DNA of 64,000 nt from Brachyspira pilosicoli (GCF_008016535.1 NZ_SAXY01000058.1:1-64000); one strand, 5' to 3'; positions 1 to 8,443 are shown, numbered from the stretch's first letter. Numbers and translations are program-made. Notes: a model not told the origin generated them from the letters alone.

Positions 1-154
1 TATTGTTTAAAATATATAAAAGTGATAAAAAGCATAGTTTCCAAAGAAAGTTTTCTTGGTCTGCCATTATTAAAACCTTTATATACTTTTCTTAATTCTT
101 CTAAAAGAAATAAATATGTTTTTTTAAACCAATCACACTTTGACAATCAATCAT
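1..154 (-). mobile_element. IS transposase N-terminal fragment (IS5/DDE_Tnp_4-like), runs off the window
   Basis: The minus strand encodes a helical N-terminal stretch including CDWFKKTYLFLLEEL and NGRPRKLSLETMLF. The GRPRKLSLE-type motif is typical of the N-terminus of IS5-like DDE transposases. An ATG at 154-152 has an AAGGA site (169-165) 10 nt upstream, but its frame hits a stop after 17 codons. The transposase-like frame lies in another phase, with a TTG at 146 as its only nearby start and an A7 run close by. I infer either a frameshift or a weak TTG start. The rest lies outside the window. The element probably interrupted the adjacent hsdS. Confidence 0.6.
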
Positions 155-194
155 TTTTATAAAATCCTTTTTTACGAATATATTAACATAATTC

Positions 195-725
195 TTACTT
201 CTTTGAAACTATAAATTGATTTGTCAAGTACTTTTGAAACAAGTCTATTATATCAAGAACTTTTGACATATCAGGGTGCTTAATTCCTGCTCCTCTATAA
301 AATGAAGATATTAAATCTAATTTATTTATTAATACATAATATAAAAACTTATTATCTAATTTATTTACATCTATTGAAGTGGCTATTCTATTAAAACCTG
401 TAATAAATTTACCTTTATAATATTGAACTATAGCATTACCGCCTTCTGGGATGCATACTATTTCACCATTGTTTAAACTATTTGAAACTAATTTTTCTAA
501 AGTAAATAAATTACTAATATTTGTTGTAAGTATTTTTACATCACCATTCTCAACTGCTAATTGTTTTAATTCATCTGCTGTAAAATATCTATATTTAAAA
601 GTAGTTTTTTGTTTATCTTTATCAACTGAATTAAATTTTTTATCCCATATTGTTACAGACCATAAAGGTACATACTCCACGCCGTTGGGGCAGTGCTTTT
701 TTAAAAGTTCTTTTATGGTGTTCAT
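195..725 (-). pseudogene. hsdS: Truncated type I restriction specificity subunit (HsdS)
   Basis: HsdS recognises the DNA target of type I restriction-modification complexes and normally has two target-recognition domains in 380-450 residues. This frame has 176 residues: the usual opening (LKKHCPNGVEYVPL), one recognition domain with EIVCIPEGGNAIVQYYKGK, and the segment FYRGAGIKHPDMSKVLDI just before the first conserved spacer. The expected IPIPPLEVQ-type helix is missing; the last 20 residues look out of frame. No hsdM or hsdR is adjacent. An IS transposase fragment lies immediately beyond its 3' end, so insertion or deletion there probably removed the second half. Likely non-functional, although a half-subunit that dimerises cannot be excluded. 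Confidence 0.75.
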
Positions 726-820
726 AACTTAAATATTATAAACAATTATACTATTTTTCTCAATTACATTTTTTATCTCTAAAAAATATTTTTATTATAT
801 CATTATATCAATAATAACTA

Positions 821-849
821 TTGACTTTATAATCATTAATTAATAAAAT
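821..849 (+). promoter_or_regulatory. sigma70-like promoter for the peptide-binding lipoprotein gene
   Basis: TTGACT at 821-826, a 17-nt spacer, then TAAAAT at 844-849. It lies 32 nt before the ATG at 881, which has an AGAGAGAT ribosome-binding site. Based on sequence match only. Confidence 0.6.
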
Positions 850-880
850 TATGTATACAAAAAAATTAGAGAGATAAAAA

Positions 881-2485
881 ATGAAAAAAGCTATATATAT
901 CATTTTTTTAATACTATCAATAATTTCATGCAATAATAACAACAAAACATCATCAAATAATGAAATATCTATATCTCTTGGCGGAGAGCCTAAAACTCTA
1001 GACCCTACGCTAAACTCACTTAGTTTCGGCTCAATATATATGATACATTTCTTTGAAGGTCTTACAAAGAAAGATAAAAATGATGAAGTTGTAGCTGGTA
1101 TGGCTAAAAGCTGGGATATATCTGAAGACGCTCTTACATATACTTTTTATTTGAGAGATGATGCTAAATGGTCTGACGGTGAAAAAGTGAAAGCTCAAGA
1201 TTTTGAATATGCTATAAAGAGGGCAGCAGACCCTAAAACAGCAGCAGCTTATTCTCATATGCTTAATATTGTAAAAAATGGAAGTTTGGTTATAAGCGGT
1301 AAAACTAATGTTGATGCTTTAGGAGTGCGAACAATTGATGACAATACTTTAGAGATCGTATTAGAAAACCCTACTCCATATTTTCTAGAATATTTATCTG
1401 TGAGCAGTGCTTATTTTCCTGTGAGAAAAGACATTGTAGAAAAATACGGAGATGATTGGTCAAGAAACCCAGAAACATATATTGTAAACGGTGCTTATGT
1501 GATGACAGAGAGAAAAACAGATGAAAAAATTGTTATGGAAGTAAATACTAATTATTATGATAAAGACAGCATTATTGCCAAAAAAATTAATGTTATTATA
1601 ATGAGCGATTCAAACACTTCTCTTGCCGCTATAAAAAGAGGAGACATACAATTTTCTGTAATAGAAGCTCCGCTTGGAGAGATATCTTCTCTTATAAAAG
1701 AAAATTATATATTACAAGAGCCTGCTTATGGAATATATTTTTTAGAGATTAATTCTAAAAAAGGTGTGCTTACAAATAAAAACATAAGAAAAGCATTAGC
1801 ATTAGCATTTGACAGAAACTATATAATATCAAACATTACAAAGATGAATCAAACTCCGGCATATGCATTTGCAGCCTACGGAATGAAAGATAGTACAGGC
1901 AATGACTTTAGGGCAAATGGAAGCAATTACCTTAATCTTGGAAGCTACAGTGAAAACATAAAAGAAGCTAAAAGGCTTATGGAGTTATCAGGATATACAA
2001 ATGGAGAACATTTCCCTGTACTTGAAATTAGAACTACACCGGGATATTTTACTTTAATATGCGAAGCTATGCAGGAGATGTATAAAGAGAATTTGGGAAT
2101 AGATGTTACAATAAAGTCTGAAGAATACAACGAAACATTTCAAGCTATGGTTGAAAAGAATTATGATTTAGCACGCACTGGCTGGACTGCAGAGTACAGC
2201 GACCCTTTAGCTATGATTAGTTTCTTTTCTGAAGTAAGTGCTGTTAATCATAGCGGATTTAGCAGCAAGGAGTTTAACGATTTATTGAAATTTGCTTCAA
2301 GCACAACTAACACCGATGAAAGAACAAAAGCATTGCATAAAGCAGAAGATTTAATATTTGATTATATGCCAATAATACCAATAATATACAGAATGGACCC
2401 ATTTATGATTAACCCAAAATTAAAAGGTGCAATATTCAATCCGCTTGGAAGATACAGATTTCACTATGCATATTTAGAAAAATAG
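881..2485 (+). CDS. Oligopeptide ABC transporter substrate-binding lipoprotein (OppA/SBP_bac_5)
   Basis: Periplasmic receptor that would capture peptides for an Opp/Dpp-type ABC importer. The 534 residues begin with a lipoprotein signal ending at Cys17 (lipobox SIISC), then an asparagine-rich linker. The family signature follows: ISLGGEPKTLDPTLNS near the start, FFEGLTKKDKN, and SWDISEDALTYTFYLRDDAKWSDGE split over the next segment, with GWTAEYSDPLAMISFF in the C-terminal lobe. Full family length (500-550). No permease or ATPase genes are adjacent, so it is a solitary receptor that would share a transporter encoded elsewhere. Start supported by AGAGAGAT 7 nt upstream and a good promoter. Confidence 0.93.
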   Translation: MKKAIYIIFLILSIISCNNNNKTSSNNEISISLGGEPKTLDPTLNSLSFGSIYMIHFFEGLTKKDKNDEVVAGMAKSWDISEDALTYTFYLRDDAKWSDGEKVKAQDFEYAIKRAADPKTAAAYSHMLNIVKNGSLVISGKTNVDALGVRTIDDNTLEIVLENPTPYFLEYLSVSSAYFPVRKDIVEKYGDDWSRNPETYIVNGAYVMTERKTDEKIVMEVNTNYYDKDSIIAKKINVIIMSDSNTSLAAIKRGDIQFSVIEAPLGEISSLIKENYILQEPAYGIYFLEINSKKGVLTNKNIRKALALAFDRNYIISNITKMNQTPAYAFAAYGMKDSTGNDFRANGSNYLNLGSYSENIKEAKRLMELSGYTNGEHFPVLEIRTTPGYFTLICEAMQEMYKENLGIDVTIKSEEYNETFQAMVEKNYDLARTGWTAEYSDPLAMISFFSEVSAVNHSGFSSKEFNDLLKFASSTTNTDERTKALHKAEDLIFDYMPIIPIIYRMDPFMINPKLKGAIFNPLGRYRFHYAYLEK

Positions 2486-2573
2486 TTTATTTAAATAAAT
2501 ACCAATTATTTTAAATTATTATAATATCTTTTTATTTTTAAAAGATTAATATATAAAAAAACTTTATATGTAA

Positions 2574-2601
2574 TTGACATAATTATTATTTATGTTAAAA
2601 T
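2574..2601 (+). promoter_or_regulatory. Promoter of the heptamer-repeat leader
   Basis: TTGACA at 2574-2579, 16-nt spacer, TAAAAT at 2596-2601. The next ATG (2609) begins only 7 nt after the -10 box, so a transcript would be leaderless or nearly so. The first 15 nt (TTGACATAATTATTA) are identical to the promoter at 53961-53933 that drives the other heptamer array. Confidence 0.65.
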
Positions 2602-2608
2602 AATTTAT

Positions 2609-2932
2609 ATGAAATCTGTTTATTTAATTAGGTTTATAGACAGTCTACAGTCTACAGTCTACAGTCTACAGTCTACAGTCTACAGTCTACAGTCTACAGT
2701 CTACAGTAGTATAATTTTAAATATATTTAACCAAATTAAAAAATATTACTCATTAATATTATATAACATTATTTTTGTATTGCATAAAAAATCAAATAAT
2801 TGTTTTTCTGACAAAATTAAAACATACATCAAAAAATTAATACTATTATATTTATTAAAAAATAATCATTATAAAAATTCAATCAAAAAAATAAGGAGAA
2901 ATATATATGGCTGGCTTTATGGATTTTATTAA
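2609..2932 (+). CDS. Leaderless upstream ORF that reads through the heptamer array (candidate phase-variable leader)
   Basis: 107 codons. It opens MKSVYLIRFID, then three copies of the heptapeptide SLQSTVY encoded by the 7-bp repeat, then 78 codons of Lys/Ile/Tyr-rich sequence that stop at 2932, 26 nt inside the next gene (start 2907). There is no ribosome-binding site; the ATG sits 7 nt after the -10 box. The other two frames leaving the array stop within four codons, so the long open run is notable in such AT-rich DNA. The opening resembles MKTDILIQIIVD at 53925, in the same frame relative to its array. No function is known for the peptide; I infer a role in coupling translation to the following gene. 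It could also be chance. Confidence 0.4.
   Translation: MKSVYLIRFIDSLQSTVYSLQSTVYSLQSTVYSSIILNIFNQIKKYYSLILYNIIFVLHKKSNNCFSDKIKTYIKKLILLYLLKNNHYKNSIKKIRRNIYGWLYGFY
2641..2707 (+). repeat. Heptanucleotide tandem array (CAGTCTA), about 9.5 copies
   Basis: Nine perfect CAGTCTA units followed by CAGTA. The ends are small imperfect palindromes (TAGACAGTCTA on the left, CTACAGTAG on the right). The same array, same flanks, reversed, is at 53840-53893. It starts about 32 nt after the leaderless ATG. A change of one unit shifts the frame by one. Confidence 0.97.
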
Positions 2933-3266
2933 TGATGCTGTTAATTCAGCTATTAATAGTAATGATAAGGATAGTTTTTTTAAAGTGGCATGCCTTTTAG
3001 TATATGCTAATAATGATACTGCTTCAAAAACAGATATTGAGTTATCAACAGAGCTTTATAATACAATATTTTTTAATGAGCCTATGATATCTATTCAAAT
3101 GAATAAAAAACTAAAGAAGATATATCAGGATATTTGTGATAATGGATATGATCCTGATGATGTTATAGAAGATATTTTAAATGGAAGAATAGATAGAAAT
3201 AAACTTAAAATATTTTTTGTATGTGCTTGTATTTTAGGATGTATGCCTAATGATTATGGAGAATAG
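2907..3266 (+). CDS. Small acidic helical protein, family not recognised
   Basis: 119 residues with a strong ribosome-binding site (AAGGAG, 6-7 nt before the ATG). No signal peptide or clear membrane span. It opens MAGFMDFINDAVNSAINS and looks largely helical. It holds five cysteines, three of them clustered near the end (VCACILGC). Its size and alternating acidic and hydrophobic helices are faintly TerB-like, but I would not assign that. The next gene, a radical SAM/SPASM enzyme, begins 6 nt downstream, so the two are surely co-transcribed. The small protein may be the enzyme's partner or substrate. The start lies inside the end of a repeat-bearing upstream ORF. Confidence 0.75.
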   Translation: MAGFMDFINDAVNSAINSNDKDSFFKVACLLVYANNDTASKTDIELSTELYNTIFFNEPMISIQMNKKLKKIYQDICDNGYDPDDVIEDILNGRIDRNKLKIFFVCACILGCMPNDYGE

Positions 3267-3271
3267 TAAAA

Positions 3272-4129
3272 ATGAAAAAAATCAAAATATTTTTAGATGC
3301 ATTAATTAGTAATATAGAAAAATATAATCCAGATTTATACAGAAGATTAGTTTACGATGGGTATAAAAAATATTCATATATAGTAAATTATATTAAATAT
3401 AAAGATAAATATTTTTTTCATGGAGTTTGTGTAGAGATATCAACATTTTGTAATAGGAAATGTCATTATTGTCCGAATAAAGACTATGAAACTCCTAAAA
3501 AATTTATGGATTGGGATACGTTTAAATTAGTTGTAAGTCGTTTACAAGATATTAATTTTACAGGATTATTTCAATATAATTTTTTCAATGAACCTTTGTT
3601 TGATGATAGGTTAGCATTATTTGCTGAATATGTTTCTAAGAATTTACCAAAATGTATACAAGTTCTTGTTAGTAATGGGGATATATTAAATGTTGATAAA
3701 GCAATTGAATTGTCAAATGCGGGTATTGATAAATTTGTAATAACAGTGCATGATGATAATCCAACAAACAATTTAAAAAGATTACAACCTGTAAAAAATA
3801 TATTAAAGCATAAAATGAAATTACAGACTTCACAAGATTTATATCTCAATAATAGAGGTGGAGCAGTAGATGTTTCTAATGAAACTAGAAAAACAACTTA
3901 TAAGACTTGTCAAGATATTAAAAATTTAAATATTATGATAAATGGTGATGTAGTATTGTGTTGTCAAGATTATTTTAGAAAATATGTTATGGGAAATATT
4001 AAGGAAAAAGATATATTATATATTTGGAATTCATATAAAGAAATCAGAGAAGAGCTATTAAAAAACAATAAAGCAAGATTATATATTTGTAAAATATGTT
4101 TAGAACAAGATAAAGATGAGGAAAATTAA
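3272..4129 (+). CDS. Radical SAM/SPASM domain protein
   Basis: 285 residues. The radical SAM cluster motif CX3CX2C is Cys60, Cys64 and Cys67 (FCNRKCHYCPN) and would bind the [4Fe-4S] cluster that cleaves S-adenosylmethionine. A later cysteine set (TCQDIKN, VVLCCQDYF, YICKICLEQ) fits a SPASM domain carrying auxiliary clusters, as in enzymes that mature peptides or proteins. FNEPLFDDRL matches the family's N-E-P segment. Start ATG overlaps the preceding gene's GGAGA region; the genes are 5 nt apart. Substrate unknown. The upstream 119-residue protein is the only obvious candidate partner. No transporter or protease genes are adjacent, which argues against a classical RiPP cluster. Confidence 0.88.
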   Translation: MKKIKIFLDALISNIEKYNPDLYRRLVYDGYKKYSYIVNYIKYKDKYFFHGVCVEISTFCNRKCHYCPNKDYETPKKFMDWDTFKLVVSRLQDINFTGLFQYNFFNEPLFDDRLALFAEYVSKNLPKCIQVLVSNGDILNVDKAIELSNAGIDKFVITVHDDNPTNNLKRLQPVKNILKHKMKLQTSQDLYLNNRGGAVDVSNETRKTTYKTCQDIKNLNIMINGDVVLCCQDYFRKYVMGNIKEKDILYIWNSYKEIREELLKNNKARLYICKICLEQDKDEEN

Positions 4130-4510
4130 ATTTTAACTAATATGAAATTTATTATGTTATATAATTTTATAGTGTACTAATAAATTATATATTTATATAG
4201 TTACTAGATGATTTTAATGGAAATATTGTATATGAATTATAAAAAGTTATAAAATATTTTAGTATTTGTATAAATTTATTAGTGTAAATTTTAATACTAA
4301 TATTGACTATTCATTTCTTTTTATTTTATTAATATCATAATTAATATTTTTTCTGTAATTATTTTAGTATTTTTATTAAAAAGAAATAAAAAAAGAAGAA
4401 GTTATCAATGAATGTAAAAAATATGGTAATATAGAAAAAATAAAATTAAACCTTATTATAGGTTTGACACAACATATTATTTTAGTAAGAAAATAGATTG
4501 TTATAATACA
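4130..4510. other. Non-coding gap with a possible gene remnant
   Basis: Very AT-rich DNA between the radical SAM gene and the convergent pgm. A short frame around 4388-4495 on the plus strand reads KKYGNIEKIKLNLIIGLTQH before a stop, with membrane-like residues in another phase just before it. It may be the end of a decayed gene, but support is weak. Nothing else recognised. Confidence 0.3.
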
Positions 4511-4547
4511 AAAAGAAGAAACCCTATTATTAAGAGCTTCTTCTTTT
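4511..4547 (-). terminator. Intrinsic terminator between convergent genes
   Basis: Perfect 10-bp stem AAAAGAAGAA (4511-4520) with TTCTTCTTTT (4538-4547) and a 17-nt loop. T-rich on either strand, so it could end pgm (minus) and the plus-strand operon. Confidence 0.7.
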
Positions 4548-4566
4548 TTATTAAAACTTAATTATA

Positions 4567-6258
4567 TTATTCTTTTATAAACTTCTTGAAATTAGTTGCT
4601 TTTTCTTTGGCTATATTTAATCTCTTATCTTTGCTTTCCTTTACGCAAACTTCAAAATAGAACTTTATTTTTGGTTCAGTGCCAGAAGGTCTTATAGTAA
4701 TTTTAGTTTTATCAGAAAGTATATATTGAAGAACATTAGATTTTGGAAGGGTAATGTCGCTTATTTTTTTGCCGCTATTGTCATAAACTTCTTTTTTCTC
4801 ATAATCGCTTATGCTTACAACTTCAACACCAGAAATCTCTTTAGGTAAATTGTTTCTATAATAAGTCATTAAATCAGCTATAGCCTTAGCTCCGTCAGCA
4901 CCTTTTTTAGTGATTGAAATAGTTTCTTCATAGAAGTAACCATATTTTTCGTAAATGCTCTCTAAATAATCAGCTAATGTTATGTTATTATCTTTACAAT
5001 AAGCAAGCACTTCGGCAAGCATTAAACAAGAACTAACACCGTCTTTATCTCGTACATTTGAATTTATACAATATCCAAAACTCTCTTCAAAACCAAATAA
5101 ATAAGTGCCGTCTTTTGTTCTCTCTATAATGTCAGCAATCCATTTAAAACCAGTAAGTACATCATAAAGCTTAACATTGTTAGCATCAGCAATAGCTCTA
5201 GCAAGCTCAGTAGTTACTATAGTTTTTACTATATAAGGGTCTTTAACATTCTTTTTATTTGTAATGAGATAATAAGCCATAATAGAGCCTATTTGGTTTC
5301 CAGTAAGATACATATAGCTTCCGTCTTTAGTAAGCAAAGCACAGCCCATTCTATCGCAGTCTGGGTCAGTACCCATAACAAGCTCAGCACCAATCTCTTT
5401 AGCCTTATTAACAGCTATCTGTAATGCCTCTGGATTTTCTGGGTTAGGTGATTCAACTGTAGGGAAATTTCCATTAGGAGGCTGAGCACCTTCTAAAGTT
5501 GTTAAATTAGTAAATCCTGCCTTTCTCAAAGCCATAGGAACCATTTTATAACCAGAACCATGAATAGGAGTATAAACTATTTTTATATCATGATGTTTTT
5601 TTATGATATCAGGATTAACTAAATAACCCATTAAATCATTCATATATTTATCTTCAATATCTTTTCCTATAAGTGTAACCTTTGAAGCATCTCCCATTTT
5701 TACCTCTTCAGGTTTTACTTTCAATACTTCATCTATTATATTTTTATCATGAGGAGGAATAACTTGAGCACCGTCAGTCCAATAAACTTTATAACCATTA
5801 TATTCTTTAGGATTATGGCTAGCAGTAACAACAATTCCAGCAATACAGCCCAAACTTCTAACAGCATAAGAAAGAAGCGAAATAGGGTGAATATCATCAT
5901 ATAAATAAACGCTTATTCCATTTGAAGAAAGTATCTCAGCAGCAGCTTTAGAAAATACATCAGAATTATTTCTTGAGTCATAAGCTATAGCAACTTTATA
6001 ATTGCTTGCACCTTGCTTAAGTATATAATTAGCTAAGCCCTGAGTAGCAACACCAACAGTATATTTATTCATTCTGTTAGTACCAACCCCCATTATGCCT
6101 CTAAGTCCGCCTGTACCAAACTCTAAATCTCTATAAAAAGCATCTATTAATTCTTTTTCATTACCAGAATCTAATAATGCTTTAATCTCTTTTTTTGTTT
6201 CTTCATCATAAGAGCCATTAAGCCAAGAATTAATTCTATCTTGTACATTTTTTTTCAT
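4567..6258 (-). CDS. pgm: Phosphoglucomutase/phosphomannomutase (alpha-D-phosphohexomutase)
   Basis: Interconverts hexose 1- and 6-phosphates, linking glycolysis to sugar-nucleotide and polysaccharide synthesis. The 563 residues show the four family motifs in order: catalytic phosphoserine loop TASHNP (145-150), metal-binding GTDPDCDRMG near residue 300, sugar-binding GFEESFGY, and phosphate-binding RPSGTEPKIKFY near the end. Length and FGTGGLRGIMG near residue 50 fit the bacterial/archaeal long PGM/PMM group rather than AlgC or GlmM. Monocistronic, with its own terminator. Confidence 0.95.
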   Translation of the reverse strand: MKKNVQDRINSWLNGSYDEETKKEIKALLDSGNEKELIDAFYRDLEFGTGGLRGIMGVGTNRMNKYTVGVATQGLANYILKQGASNYKVAIAYDSRNNSDVFSKAAAEILSSNGISVYLYDDIHPISLLSYAVRSLGCIAGIVVTASHNPKEYNGYKVYWTDGAQVIPPHDKNIIDEVLKVKPEEVKMGDASKVTLIGKDIEDKYMNDLMGYLVNPDIIKKHHDIKIVYTPIHGSGYKMVPMALRKAGFTNLTTLEGAQPPNGNFPTVESPNPENPEALQIAVNKAKEIGAELVMGTDPDCDRMGCALLTKDGSYMYLTGNQIGSIMAYYLITNKKNVKDPYIVKTIVTTELARAIADANNVKLYDVLTGFKWIADIIERTKDGTYLFGFEESFGYCINSNVRDKDGVSSCLMLAEVLAYCKDNNITLADYLESIYEKYGYFYEETISITKKGADGAKAIADLMTYYRNNLPKEISGVEVVSISDYEKKEVYDNSGKKISDITLPKSNVLQYILSDKTKITIRPSGTEPKIKFYFEVCVKESKDKRLNIAKEKATNFKKFIKE

Positions 6259-6372
6259 AAGTTATTACACCTCTAATATTTTATATTTTTTCTAATTTTA
6301 ATATTATATTTAAAGTATATTATATAAAAACCATATAATCAAGTAAAATGTTTAATATTATTTATATAAAAA

Positions 6373-6401
6373 AGAGAACCTATAAATATTATAAGTTCTC
6401 T
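6373..6401 (-). terminator. Intrinsic terminator of the LRR pseudogene
   Basis: AGAGAAC-C-TATAA pairs with TTATA-A-GTTCTCT (one C/A mismatch), with A/T runs on both sides. It lies 24 nt past the stop of the LRR gene. Confidence 0.75.
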
Positions 6402-6424
6402 ATTATTTTTGATTAAAATATTTT

Positions 6425-7169
6425 TTAATTACTAGGCATAGACTGTTTATATTTTATTTTATCAGTCCAATCATATCCTAAGAAACTCTCCCAAGGATTA
6501 GTATCTTGAGGCGGATTAGATGCAGTTGGGTCATCTACATTAGGCAAATAAAGATTCTGAGGTGTAGATTCTAAAACTTCCCCATCATATTTAAATATAT
6601 TATCTCCATTTACTGATGCAGCATTGTCTCCATTATATTCTATATCATATAAAGCAACACATCCAGTAAAAGTATAAAATCCTATTTTTGTTAATGTAGA
6701 AGGTAAATTAACCTGTCTTAAAGATTTACAGTTATAAAAAGCCATGTTATCTATTGTTAATAAACCTTCTTTAAATATTAAAGCCTCAAAACCACATTTA
6801 TTAAAACTAAATGGTCCTATAATAGTTAATGATGCAGGAAAATCAATTTCTTTCAAAGAAGAACAATCGCCAAAAGCAGTACTTTTTATCTCTGACAAAT
6901 TATTAGGAAGCAAAACTTTTTCTAATTTGGAACAACCATTAAAAACTTGTATAGATAATATAGTTATTTGTGTACCTTTTAAATCAATTTCTTTCAAATT
7001 GGCACAATTTATGAATGCCCCCGATTCTATATTTTCCAATGTAGATATCTGGAACACCCTCTTCTGAAGGAGGATTACCTACATCAGATATACTAGGACG
7101 TGTTGTGGCTTTTCTGCAAGATATAATTAAGACAAATATTATAAATAAAAAGAGTAACTTCTTAAATAT
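6425..7169 (-). pseudogene. BspA-like leucine-rich-repeat lipoprotein, start lost and frameshifted
   Basis: The main frame (stop at 6425, open from about 7057) holds about six LRR_5 repeats of the pattern AF.NC.SL..I.LP, as in TFTGCVALYDIEY and AFGDCSSLKEIDFP. Such repeats occur in surface proteins that bind host or matrix ligands. Upstream, in a different phase, the sequence encodes a clean lipoprotein signal KKLLFLFIIFVLIISC and the linker SISDVGNPPSEEGVP. The two parts are out of frame near 7050-7070. Where the start codon should be, 6 nt after an AAAAAGGG site, there is ATA (7169-7167) instead of ATG. Two separate lesions point to a dead gene. A GTG at 7057 could still give a cytoplasmic fragment. 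Confidence 0.8.
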
Positions 7170-7361
7170 AACAAACCCTTTTTATAGTAAAAAACCTATG
7201 GAATGTGAATTTGTAATTTATTTTCATCAAATATTTATTTGAGTTTAACAAAAATTAAAGAAAAACATAGTATTTTTTTATTGATTTTTTTGTTCTATAG
7301 TGTATTATTAACAGAAAGAATATGTATATACTTCCATAATTTTAATATATTAATAAAGTGA

Positions 7362-7386
7362 TAGCCCTATAACTATTATAGGGCTA
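7362..7386 (-). terminator. Intrinsic terminator of the pseudouridine synthase gene
   Basis: Perfect 11-bp stem: TAGCCCTATAA (7362-7372), loop CTA, TTATAGGGCTA (7376-7386), immediately after the stop codon. Confidence 0.85.
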
Positions 7387-7387
7387 A

Positions 7388-8443
7388 TTATTTACTTCTC
7401 TTACTTAAAGATTTTGTATTCTTTTTTAATGACTTTTTAACAGATTTTTTTACTGGTTTTAATCTATTTTCTTTAGTAGATTTTTTAGCAGGAAGTTTTT
7501 TAGCAGCAGATTTTTTGGAAGCTAATCTCTTTTTCTTAGGCTTAGCCTTAGCCCATTTAGATTTATCATGCTGTTTTTTATCTTCTTTTTTTATTTCTTT
7601 CTCGCTATCTTTTAGAAACTCTTCTTCATTGAACTCTTCTTCAATAGAATTAATAGAATCATCAGAAAATAAAGACTCTATCTCTTTTAACTTTTTATCT
7701 TTTTGCTTAAAGAAAAACTCTATCTCTTTTTTTGTTAAATCTCTAATATGCCCAGCCTCTAAAGTACCAGATACATCATCATATTTGCTAACACAGCCAA
7801 CAGATATTCTCTCCAAATCAATAACCTTATAACCCAAATAATCAAATATCTTTCTTATCTCTCTATTTTTACCTTCGTTTATAGTAAGGCGAATTTTACT
7901 TTGCATTCTTCCCTTTGAAAGAATTTTAAACTTAAAAGGAGAATATGTAACATTTTTTATAGTAACACCACCACTTGCTTTTAAAAGAGCTTCGGAATCT
8001 ATTTTTCCATTAACAGTAACATCATAAACCTTTAATATTTCATAAGAAGGATGCGTGATGATATTAGCAAACTCACCATCATTTGTAATAATCATTATGC
8101 CTCGAGATTCAGAGTCCAGCCTTCCAGCATAAAAAAGCCTCTCTTTAATACCCTTAAAAAACTCTGTAATAATTCTCCTGCCGGGTAAATATTTAGTAGT
8201 GCTTACAACACCTAAAGGCTTATATAAAGCCATATACCTTTTAGTTTGCCTCTCTATAATATTTCTATCTATTGAAACACTGTCAGTCTCTTTAACTCTA
8301 TAAGCAGGATCTAATATCACCTGATTATTTACCCTCACTCTTCCAGACACTATAGCTTTTTCGCAATTTCTTCTGCTTGCAAAACCAGATTCTAATATAA
8401 CCTTAACAAGTCTAGTATTTTCTTTATTTGTCTTATTATCCAT
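7388..8443 (-). CDS. Pseudouridine synthase, RsuA/RluB family, with lysine-rich tail
   Basis: Isomerises a uridine in ribosomal RNA. An N-terminal S4 RNA-binding domain (ESGFASRRNCEKAIVSGRV) is followed by the catalytic domain with AGRLDSESRGIMIITNDG, whose Asp is the family's catalytic residue, and by INEGKNREIRKIFDYLGY. The fold ends near residue 235. The remaining 115 residues are charged, and the last 60 are nearly all Lys, Ala, Ser and Pro (for example KKRLASKKSAAKKLPAKK), resembling histone H1 tails. The tail may add RNA affinity. The position modified (RluB-type 23S or RsuA-type 16S) cannot be told from sequence. Confidence 0.92.
   Translation of the reverse strand: MDNKTNKENTRLVKVILESGFASRRNCEKAIVSGRVRVNNQVILDPAYRVKETDSVSIDRNIIERQTKRYMALYKPLGVVSTTKYLPGRRIITEFFKGIKERLFYAGRLDSESRGIMIITNDGEFANIITHPSYEILKVYDVTVNGKIDSEALLKASGGVTIKNVTYSPFKFKILSKGRMQSKIRLTINEGKNREIRKIFDYLGYKVIDLERISVGCVSKYDDVSGTLEAGHIRDLTKKEIEFFFKQKDKKLKEIESLFSDDSINSIEEEFNEEEFLKDSEKEIKKEDKKQHDKSKWAKAKPKKKRLASKKSAAKKLPAKKSTKENRLKPVKKSVKKSLKKNTKSLSKRSK

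Noticed and set aside
451-732. Plus-strand ORF opposite the hsdS fragment
   Set aside because: The minus-strand frame matches HsdS over its length; the plus-strand frame resembles nothing.
2641-2707. CRISPR array
   Set aside because: Units are 7 bp, contiguous, with no spacers. The same holds for 34303-34387 and 53840-53893.
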